Shown one piece after another: positions 56,707 through 64,000 of a stretch of DNA of 64,000 nt; position 1 is the first letter of the stretch; each line of letters starts with the position of its first letter. The notes under the pieces were generated by a model. It searched no databases, had not been told where the DNA came from, and saw nothing but the letters and a program-made list of their open reading frames with translations. Source of the DNA: Shinisaurus crocodilurus (taxonomy: Eukaryota > Chordata > Lepidosauria > Squamata > Shinisauridae); contig CM037877.1 of NCBI GenBank assembly GCA_021292165.1, positions 212,082,715 to 212,146,714 of the forward strand, written 5' to 3'. Both the position numbers and the translations under genes were made by a program.

Positions 56707-57356
56707 CAGGGATGTTGAAGAGTCCTTGGTCCCGAGTCCCGAGTCGAGTCCCGAGTCTTTGGACCCGAGTCTAGAGTCGAGTCTAGAGTCCGAGGTCCAA
56801 AATGGTGACTCGAGTCGAGTCCCGAGTCCCTCCCAAAGCGGCGGCCCATGGAGGGAGCAGGAGGGTCTCCGCGAGAGGAAGAAGAGCTGCCCTTCCTCCC
56901 GCGGAGACCCTTCTGCTCCCTCCATGGGTCGCTGCCGCTGCCACCCTCACCTCCACCTCCTCCGCCGCCGTCGACCTCGTCGCCATCGCCGTAGCACACA
57001 GCACGCCGCGTCACGCCGCCAGCGCCGTCGCTCTGTTTTTGGCAGGGTTGCTGTGGTTCAAAAACAGAGCGACGGCGCTGGCGGTGTGACGCGGCGTGCT
57101 GTGTGCTACGGCGATGGCGATGAGGTTGGCGGCGGCGGCAGCGGCGGCGGCGGAGGAGGAGGAGGAGGTGAGGGCGGTGGCGGCGGCAGAGGCAAGAGCG
57201 GCGGCGGAGGCGGAGGAAGAGGAGTCCTTGGGCTCGAGTCCCGAGTCGAGTCTCGAGTCCCACATAAATTATTGGGACTCGAGTGGGACTCGAGTCAGAG
57301 GGGGGACTCAGTCGGACTCACGAGTCCGAGTCCCCGAGTCCGAGTCCCCATCCCTG
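56707..57356. mobile_element. GAGTC-repeat hAT-like element, 650 bp, perfect 8-bp duplication
   Basis: Short termini CAGGGATG / CATCCCTG, with GATGACAC duplicated exactly (56699-56706 and 57357-57364). Each end is a dense array of GAGTCC/GAGTCG words (56725-56830 and 57230-57350). The interior is GC-rich and made of long inverted repeats: catggagggagcaggagggt / cttctgctccctccatggg, and acggcgctggcggtgtgacg / gtcacgccgccagcgccgtc around tttttggcagggttgc. Open frames there are Arg- or Ala-rich composition artefacts. Confidence 0.88.
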
Positions 57357-57551
57357 GATGACACATTAACTCACACTGCAGCACGAGCCACGTAGTGTGG
57401 GTTTCTCGCCCATGGCCCCACGGTGTGCCTCACAGATGATTGGGTACGTCACGGGGCTGTGCCCAGCTCCCCTGCCCTTGGTCCTCCCGCAGGTATCCCA
57501 AGGGACACGGCGGGAGAAACAAGTCTTTCCCCCCTCCCCTCCAGTGCAGTG

Positions 57552-58150
57552 AGCCCAAAAGGGCTTGCGGGGCAGCAGGGAGTGGGAGAGCAGCGATTGC
57601 TGAAGCCAGCTAGCCAGTTGGCTGTAGAGATCTCCACTCCCTGTTGCCACGGCGAGGTGCAGGGTAGCAGTCACTGGAGCTGACTAGCCAGCCGGCTGCA
57701 ACAATCTCTGCTCCCTGCTGCCACTGTAAGCTTGAAAGGGCTTGCCACGGCGGCGGACAGTGGGGCAGCAGTGATCACTTCAGCTGGCTAGCCAGACAGC
57801 TGCAGTGATCTCCACTCCCGGCTGCCGTGAGCCCAAAAGGGTTTGCTGCAGTGGTGGGGAGCGGAGATCGCTGCAGCCGGCTGCTGGTAGCCGGCTGAAG
57901 TGATGACTGCTCCCCGCTGCCACCATGAGCCTGAAAGGGCTTGCCGCAGCGTCAGGGAGCAGCAATCGCTTCAGCTGGCAGCCAGCCGGCTGCAGCGATC
58001 TCCACTCTCTGTGACTGCCTCAAGCCCGAAAGGGCTTGCCACGGTGGAAGGGAACGGAGATCCTTGTAGCCAGCTAGCCAGCTGAAGCGATCGCTGCTCC
58101 TGCTCCCTGCCACTGCAGCAAGCCTGAAAGGGTTCGTGGCAGCAGTGGGG
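57552..58150 (+). repeat. Diverged tandem array, unit about 98 bp
   Basis: The anchor agcccgaaagggcttgcc (with variants) occurs at 57552, 57729, 57830, 57928, 58022 and 58121. The spacings are 177, 101, 98, 94 and 99, the first fitting two units with one anchor lost near 57650. Between anchors each unit repeats agcagcgatcgcttcagc, tagccagccggctgcagc and gatctccactccc-type words, themselves partly inverted. Confidence 0.8.
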
Positions 58151-58640
58151 AGGGGGGAAAGCCTCTGACAGCCATCCCCAAGTGCCACTTTGGGGGTACC
58201 CGTCAGTGGCACTTGCCTGCTAGCCTCTTGGCAAGAGTGGCAAGGGGATTTTGCCACTTTTGCCAAGTGGCTCGTTTATAGTTGGGCTTGACCCACGATG
58301 AGTTGTGTCGTCAGGGTTCGAATGACACAACAACCCATCATGGGTCAAAGAAACCCAGCTGCAAGCCCTGGGTTGTCAGGGTGGCTAATAAACCACCCTG
58401 ACAAACCCGTCCCGGGTACGCATGACATGACAACCCACTGTGGCTTATAAGCCTCAGTGGGTTGTTGTGTCATGTGAACGCAGTCACTGCGTGAGCTTGG
58501 GCAGTCAGTAGCTCTTAGACTATCCTACCTCACAGGCTTGTTGTGGGAATTAAAGCTGGTGGAGGAAAGAACTTAATGTATGCCACCCTGAGCTCCTTGA
58601 AGGAAGGGTGGGATATGAATTCAATTAATAATAATAGTTC

Positions 58641-59802
58641 CTACCTGAGGTGGTCTATACAGCCTAAACCCAGTGTATGTTTTACTTCACAGTTCTGTAG
58701 AACCTTAATAAATGATTAAGGCCAGCCATCATGTTGGAACATAAATGTGGCCCATGTGTCACTTCACACAGAGTTGTTGAGCAACTCTTTAAGCACAGCC
58801 GAATCTTATTGCTTATCTAAACCAAAATTCTCTAATGTTACAGGGAAAATCTCTGTTGTGAACAGCTGGTCTTTGCTTCCCGCAGCTGTGCAGCAGGGTG
58901 GATTGATGCTTACATCGCTGGCATCTCTTCATATCACTCCAATTGCCACTTGGCATGCGGCATGCACGCAGTAATGCACTCGTTATAGCTATGGTCATTT
59001 GCGGCTATTGCTCATGAATGGGACCAACAGTTTCCAGGCAGGTACGAAAACCACCAGAGGCTCAGTCATGGAAGCAACAGAGCTACATGTTCAAACAACA
59101 AGAACAAATGGCGCTGAGCACTATTTACGGCTTAAAAACCATAGGGAACGAGTTGAATTTGTCTCTTCAGGCGGTCCCACCCCGATAATTTAGGTTTCAT
59201 TTTTATGTAGACTTGTCAGTGGGGGTGTTTGTCTTCAAGCCCTGGCTGCTAAAACTATAAAAATCTGAGCTAGATTAGAAGTCAGTTGGCAATCACTTGG
59301 TTATTGATAAAAGCGTGAACGTGACATTTTAGTGTAAACCTAGGCGGTGCATGGATGTACATATATATGCATACCAACCTGCCAAGTCTTTAACACCTGC
59401 AATGGAGGCGTTTCTCTAGCTCCCTCTGCCTTCAGAGGATAGACGAAAGGGCCTTCTCTGTCAGGATGCCGTTCATGGAATGCCATCCCTGGGCAGATTT
59501 GTGAGGCAGGGTCACCCGTTGTTCACATGGCTTCTTCCACAAGTTACTCTGAATGCACATAAGCAGGGGGCAGGGGCAGTGGGTGCAATCACACATCCCC
59601 CTCTACAAATGTTACATGTTACCCATGCCACACCGGTGCTGTGCTTTTCTTGAGGATACCTGGAAATCATCTTCAAGCCTCTCCTGTTGTCGTCCCCCAC
59701 CTCCTAACCCCAGAGCCCCCAGTCCAAGCCATACAGGAAGGATTCCCAAGCAAGTGGGGAAGCTAGTGAGTGATTGGTCGGGCACCTGTTGTCTGACTAG
59801 AT
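58641..59802. other. Unassigned intergenic sequence
   Basis: No exon or known repeat was recognised. The short words gaggcgtttctctagctccc and gcaggggcagtgggtgcaatc look L2-like or random. Confidence 0.4.
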
Positions 59803-60072
59803 TTATTTATTTATTTATTTCTTACATTTATTAATCGCCCATCTGGCCGGCCACCCGGCCACCCTGGGCAATGTACAATTAAAATACAATAAAACAATAC
59901 ACTAAAATATAATAATTAAAACAATATAAAAAAAATTCTTTTAAAAACCTAACCTACCCCATATTCCCGCCTTAACAGCCATGTTTTTAATGCATGGCGG
60001 GAGCTCATCACGGAGGGGGCATGGCGAAGGTCACTACGGAGGGAGTTCCATAGATCCACTTGTGGGGAAAAG
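59803..60072 (-). mobile_element. Antisense LINE 3' tail (gcccatctggccgg family)
   Basis: The + strand begins with (ATTT)n, then ttaatcgcccatctggccgg, caccctgggcaatgtacaat, a long A-rich section, and agggagttccatagatccac. The layout parallels 38411-38875 and 46013-46385. Clade not certain. Confidence 0.55.
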
Positions 60073-61133
60073 CATGGAGATTGCTATGTGTAACACCAGG
60101 CCGTTTTCCTTCCCTGCAAGCAGCTCTGCCCATGAGGAATCCTTTCCATAACCTCATTCCTGCTGCCAGCCAGCAGAGCAGGTAATTCTAAAAAAAGGTG
60201 GCCACCCATCCTGCCAGGAGCGGGAGGGGATGAGCTAGAGGCCTTGTCTCTGCTCCTCACCATTAAAGTGCTAATCTGAACTATTCATGTGGCACAAGAG
60301 GGAAAGCAAACACTTACAGGTGGCAAAAAAAAAAAAAACCCAGAAGGATTTCCAGCAGGAAGCTGTCATTTCAATCCCACCCCCCATCACCCCTGTTAGT
60401 GGCAGTCCGTTTGTCTCACCGGCCAAGGCTTTGTTTGCTGGGCTGCATTTTTGGTCAGAAAGTCAACCTGTATAATAATATTCCTTTTGGGATTCATATG
60501 AACTGTTGTTCTGAATACAAGGCCCTGCGCCCCTAATATAGCCTCAAACACACTTTATTCTGTGGCTGAGCTCTCTAAATCCCCGAAAAATGAAGCATAT
60601 AATGGAATTGCTGACATGAAGTTGCCCGGCAGACAGCCACATGAAGAGAGCTCCGCTCACCAGCTGGGTTTATTGCTGTCATCACCTGGCTTAGTGAAGA
60701 GCTGGCTTTGCTGCCTGCTCACACAGCCGGGCCAAGAGTCCCCTTTAGCCCACTGCTTTGAATACAAGGGGAGAGGAAGCCCTATGCCTTTTATATGACT
60801 TTGTTTCGTGACCTCCCAGGATACGGAGTTGCCCATCTTGGTCTAGATTATGATCATTCCATAAAAAGGAGAAAGGACAAGTGTGTGTGGTCCTTACGTT
60901 TTTGTACGAATACTATATTAACGTTTTCTTCTTTATACAGTTTTAAAGGAGAAAGGAGTAAAAGAAGGATAATCATAAATGAGCAACGATGACACTCTTG
61001 TTATGATCTTCCTTCCCGCCTCCCACAGCTCCAGGGAGGGAAGTGTTGTTTCTATTTTAAAAATGTATATGCTGCCTTTCCATCTTTTCAAGGCTCCTGA
61101 GATGGTTTTATCAAGGTCCTTGACAGGGCCAGC
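60073..61133. other. Repeat-poor intergenic sequence
   Basis: No exon, RNA gene or transposon was recognised. 60540-60800 contains complex unique sequence that could be regulatory, but nothing decisive is visible. Confidence 0.4.
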
Positions 61134-61421
61134 TCTACCATTAGGCAAAGCAAGGCAGCTGCCTCAGGCAGCACAGATGCTGGTGTACCGGGAGAGGTGG
61201 TGAGATGTTGGAAGATAGAACTCTGTGTGACACATAGCTTGCCTTATGCCCCCTAAACTAGGCTGCCGTTCTCATGTATGGTGGAGAACGCAGTTCTGTT
61301 GGCAGTGCTGAACTAAGATTAACTGCTAATCTGGTTGGCTTCTGTATGTGGAATTGGGTCGTGTGTGTGTGTGCCATCTTGTTGTTTGCCTCGGGCAGTA
61401 AAATGTCTTGGGCTGGTTCTG
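61134..61421 (+). mobile_element. CAGGGCCAGC-type TIR element, 288 bp
   Basis: It begins cagggccagctctaccatta and ends cttgggctggttctg. Flanking octamers GTCCTTGA and GTCTTTGA match 7 of 8. The inner gcagctgcctcaggcagcac and gtttgcctcgggcagtaaaa also pair. Nearly collinear with 46386-46658. Confidence 0.85.
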
Positions 61422-61470
61422 GTCTTTGATAATCATACTAAGTAAAATATTCTCAATTCAGTCCTGAATA

Positions 61471-61990
61471 TCTATATACAGTATATATAAAAGAAAGTGT
61501 CCTGACTGACTGACTGACTCATAAACGCCCAGCTCAAACCGTTTAATCTAGGAACGTGAAATTTTGAATGAACATTGCTTTTATGACGTAGACCTCCACT
61601 AAGGAAGGATTTTTGGAAATTCCGTCCCTAAGGGGGCGAAAAAAGGGGGCAAAATCACCCCACTCTCATATCTCCTATGGGCAAAACAACAGGGCAGCTG
61701 TTATGCAAATCGGCCTCACTTCAGAATTCCTGCAGGAGCCAATAGGAGCAGTTATGCAAATAGCCCATAGGACACTTAGAATGTTCGTATGAATTCCTGC
61801 AGGGGCCAATAGGGCTGGGTATGCAAATCTCCCCTAGGCTGTTTAGAATGTTCTCTGAGGGGGTGAAAAGGGAGGGAAACTTTTTAAATGACTGAATGAC
61901 TGCTGTGTGCGGGGCGTCGTCGCATAGGCTCCATCATATTTTGATGGATCCGCCCCAAACATGGCACACATACTTTTGGTTGTTCAAAAG
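61471..61990 (+). mobile_element. Helitron-like segment (5' portion)
   Basis: It begins tctatatacagtatatataa (TC start, AT-rich) and runs through ctgactgactgactgactca, gcccagctcaaaccgtttaa, aggaacgtgaaattttgaat, gacgtagacctccactaagg and tccctaagggggcgaaaaaa. This word order is characteristic of 5' regions of Helitrons in other animals. The later part has tgatggatccgccccaaaca and atggcacacatac. No Rep/helicase coding or CTRR hairpin end was seen. Confidence 0.6.
61703..61828 (+). promoter_or_regulatory. Three octamer motifs (ATGCAAAT) with CCAAT boxes
   Basis: ATGCAAAT occurs at 61703-61710, 61754-61761 and 61821-61828, with ccaat at 61739-61743 and 61806-61810. The repeats gaattcctgcaggagccaat and gaattcctgcaggggccaat start 67 bases apart, so part of the pattern comes from tandem duplication. 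The octamer is the classic POU-factor site. Function is not shown. Confidence 0.55.
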
Positions 61991-62179
61991 TGTTAATATC
62001 TCATCTCCTTCTCTCTGTGTGTGTGTTGGATGTGCCATGTCCCAGTGGCAAATAAAAAGCCCATCAAGTTTCCCAGGCCTACCCTGATTGGAGGGTTCTC
62101 CTCGCCTCATCACCTGCCCCAGTGAGGAACAATAGCAGCTGGTGACAATGGTGGTGAGAAGCTACTCACTGAGAGAGGG

Positions 62180-62332
62180 GGCCAATTGAGGGTGTCTTGC
62201 CTCAAAAGCCTGGAGCCAGCACTGTTTAGGGGCAAAAGGAAGGCACCTGGTGTACACAACACTCTCTGTGTCCCTCAGTATCTGCCACCTGAGGCAGCTG
62301 CCTTACTCTGCCTAATGGCAGGGCTGGCCCTG
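62180..62332 (-). mobile_element. Partial CAGGGCCAGC-type TIR element, antisense
   Basis: The + strand ends gcctaatggcagggctggccctg at 62332, the inverted form of the 61134 left end, preceded by tgccacctgaggcagctgcc. The opposite end is not clear, and the octamer after it (catcccag) has no partner, so it is truncated. Confidence 0.7.
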
Positions 62333-63815
62333 CATCCCAGTTAGGTTTAGCCAAATAATTTCCAAATGTCTGCCTGTTAAGCAGCTGAACACACAGCACA
62401 ATCCATGCCAGGCTACAAAGACTGGTAAGCATATAGAAGCAAATAACTCATCTGGGCTTTACTTTATCTGCAGGCCAAGAAGGCAGTATGCCCTAATATA
62501 AAATGAGCATGTGTCCTTCTTTGCATAGATAATTAGCTGCTGCTCTTTCATTTTATATTGGGGGGGGGAGGGCTTTAAAAAGCAAACACACACACACACC
62601 CCTATCTCCTGTGTATTTGTAGCATTCCAATCCTCTCACTGCTTTAAAGATATTAATAGGCCCTAATTGGGATTAACAATATCTTTTCAACTCAATTACC
62701 CTCACCTTGAATGCAGCATGCAGCATTATTTAAAGGCTTTGAAATATTTTAAGCATGAAAGACCGGCACTGTGAGATATAAGCGACATACATGCAGTCTT
62801 AACTGTTCTTATCCTAATCCATAAGTTAATTTCCCCCCATCCCTGCTGCCTTGTATCGCTTCTAGAAGCCAATAACAATGTAATTTATTGCACGCTGAGC
62901 AAAACACTTTGGCTGGTCAGCAAGTAGTGCTACCAGAATATATAAAAACTGAAATGGAGGCTGCCCATTTTCTTTTTCTCAATGGGAGGTGATGGTGGGG
63001 AAGTGATAGCTTCCAGTAATTGAAATCCATCTAGTTAGAAATTGTTATAATGGGTAGAGAGTGGTTCCTGGATCCCTCATAGGAGGTGGGATCTTGGCCA
63101 TTTAGTCAGATTTAATTGCATTTCAGTATTCCTGGACAGCTTATCTCCGACCACAGGTAGCTATAGTATAATTAAAAATAAAAATTGATGGACAGTTCAA
63201 TGTTTATATAAGGGTTATAGGCGGGATTTCTCACAATAAAAAGCAATTGTCTCGCATTTGTGTTGTTTAGATTATATACTGTAAAAATCCTAAGTATTAG
63301 GGTGTGCATATGTTTTTGCATTTCCTTTATCTTTAGTTCTCATCTTCTTAGTAATGAATGGACTCATTAAACTTTTTTCTTATCTGAGTGTCAATACACA
63401 TAAACACCCACACAGCTTGCTCCCTGGTAAGCATTTGTGTATTTAATAGCTGCTTAACAGGATATCTGAAGGACTGCCCCTTCCCATATGAACCTGCCAT
63501 AGCTTAAGATCTGCCTCAGAGGCCCTTCTGTATGTCCTTCCACCAGGAGAGGCTAGGTTGGCGGGAACATGGGACAGGGACTTCTCTGTGGTGGCACACA
63601 GTTAGAGATGTAGTAAAATACATTTTCTTTTGTTTTCAGAAATACTCAATTCCCCGCTCCCCCCGCTCTAAAGATCCCTGGGAAAGTGCTCTTAAAAAAC
63701 AGAAGCAAAACTGGAGGGTCACAATGTTGTCTATAGAACCTGTAAACAACCATGAGTATGGAACGAGTGCACAATAAATGCCTCATGTAGAAAAGTTATT
63801 AAATTTATGTATGAA
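62333..63815. other. Repeat-poor block, possible conserved non-coding DNA
   Basis: About 1.5 kb nearly free of recognisable transposons, AT-rich with many ATTA/TAAT words (for example taatttattgcacgctg and cctaattgggattaac). It includes an AC run at 62587-62599. No exon seen. Confidence 0.4.
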
Positions 63816-63964
63816 TAGCAGGACCAAGATACTTTGCTGCCTGAGGTGAAGAACAAGATGGCACCCCCTCCCCAGTCCATGCACAGAGACCACCTGGACT
63901 GGTAGATTAATCTGTCTTCAGCATTCATGATGATGAGGCAGCATTCTCCACTGCACCTGAAGGC
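63816..63964. mobile_element. Fragment of a TIR element (ttgctgcctgaggtgaag type)
   Basis: The words gatactttgctgcctgaggt and caagatggcaccccctcccc, together with a final gaggcagcattctccactgc, resemble the arms of hAT-like elements that pair gctgcctgaggc motifs. Only a fragment is recognisable. Confidence 0.35.
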
Positions 63965-64000
63965 AGCAGGCTAACTTAGGGGAAACAGAGCAGGCTGCAT

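Larger units (their letters stand above)
56691..58483. mobile_element. Foldback element (CTGGGTTCACATGACAC ends) carrying a tandem array and a nested element
   Basis: Left end caggttcagatgacac (interrupted by the nested element at 56707, resuming attaactcacactgcagcac at 57365), right end gtgtcatgtgaacgcag. Flanking octamers TCACTGGG and TCACTGCG match 7 of 8 and fall at one position of the SINE consensus, marking the insertion limits. The interior has several hairpins (cccactgtggcttataagcc / gcctcagtgggttgttgtgt) and the array at 57552-58150. No coding is visible. The 8-bp duplication suggests a hAT-type integrase. Confidence 0.78.
56311..58640 (+). mobile_element. Sauria SINE split into three pieces
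   Basis: Piece 1 (56311-56329) gactcagcatggtgtagtg; piece 2 (56610-56690) gtggttagactacgggac through cttgaaactcactggg; piece 3 (58484-58640) tgagcttgggcagtcagtag, ctacctcacaggcttgttgt, gccaccctgagctccttgaa and gggtgggatatgaattcaat. Joined in order they follow the SINE consensus seen at 46815-47050, though diverged. Insertions at 56330-56609 and 56691-58483 explain both gaps. Confidence 0.85.

Noticed and set aside
56642..57395. Long Arg/Ala/Gly-rich open frames, possibly a GC-rich first exon
   Set aside because: They overlap the GAGTC-repeat element with exact GATGACAC duplication, and both strands are open through inverted repeats. No splice or initiation context fits.
61506..61524. CRISPR-like or satellite array from ctgactgactgactgact
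   Set aside because: A simple four-base repeat within a Helitron-like segment; no spacers.

Overview
The window is nuclear DNA from a squamate reptile, most likely a lizard. The evidence is a vertebrate kinase gene with ordinary GT-AG introns, several copies of the tRNA-derived Sauria SINE with its 'ggcggggtataaatataataaa' type tail (known from lepidosaurs), CR1, L2 and L1 LINEs, and dense hAT-like and Harbinger-like MITEs. No bacterial-style operons, CRISPR arrays or plasmid features are present.

Only one host gene is visible. DYRK3 (dual-specificity tyrosine-regulated kinase 3) is on the + strand: a 116-nt coding exon at 38-153, an intron of about 13.6 kb, and a long terminal exon starting at 13711 with the stop at 15280-15282 and an AU-rich 3' UTR. 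The amino-terminal exons lie to the left of the window. From about 16.3 kb to the right edge (nearly 48 kb) I find no credible host exon. In mammals the next gene on this side is MAPKAPK2, so this is intergenic sequence or a large 5' intron.

Layout. 1-16.3 kb: DYRK3; its intron holds 5S-derived SINEs, a Tigger-like MITE and a decayed antisense L1. 16.3-26.5 kb: mostly unique AT-rich sequence with L2 and CR1 tails, Harbinger-like MITEs and foldbacks. 27.0-34.1 kb: a nest in which a short palindromic MITE contains a hAT transposon (exact 8-bp target duplication and 17-bp inverted termini), which contains a nearly complete CR1 (ORF1 open, ORF2 with two frame breaks) and, separately, a truncated L1. 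37-47 kb: CR1, L2 and Sauria fragments and two large hAT-like MITEs. 46-50 kb: an antisense LINE broken by a TIR element and a 5S-derived SINE, itself broken by a Sauria SINE; nearby are a palindromic MITE and a 34-nt piece identical to the 5' end of U2 snRNA. 51-58.6 kb: more TIR elements, then a Sauria SINE cut into three pieces by two insertions, the larger of which carries a tandem array and a nested GAGTC-repeat element. 59-64 kb: LINE tail, another TIR element, a Helitron-like segment with three octamer motifs, and a repeat-poor stretch that may be regulatory.

The mobile elements form interacting sets. The 5S-derived SINEs carry the same 3' tail as the CR1 in the window, which fits mobilisation by CR1 machinery. 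Six short elements ending in CAGGGCC(G/A)G-type termini keep intact or nearly intact 8-bp target duplications, the signature of one hAT-like non-autonomous superfamily. Several MITEs with TAA duplications look like Harbinger derivatives.
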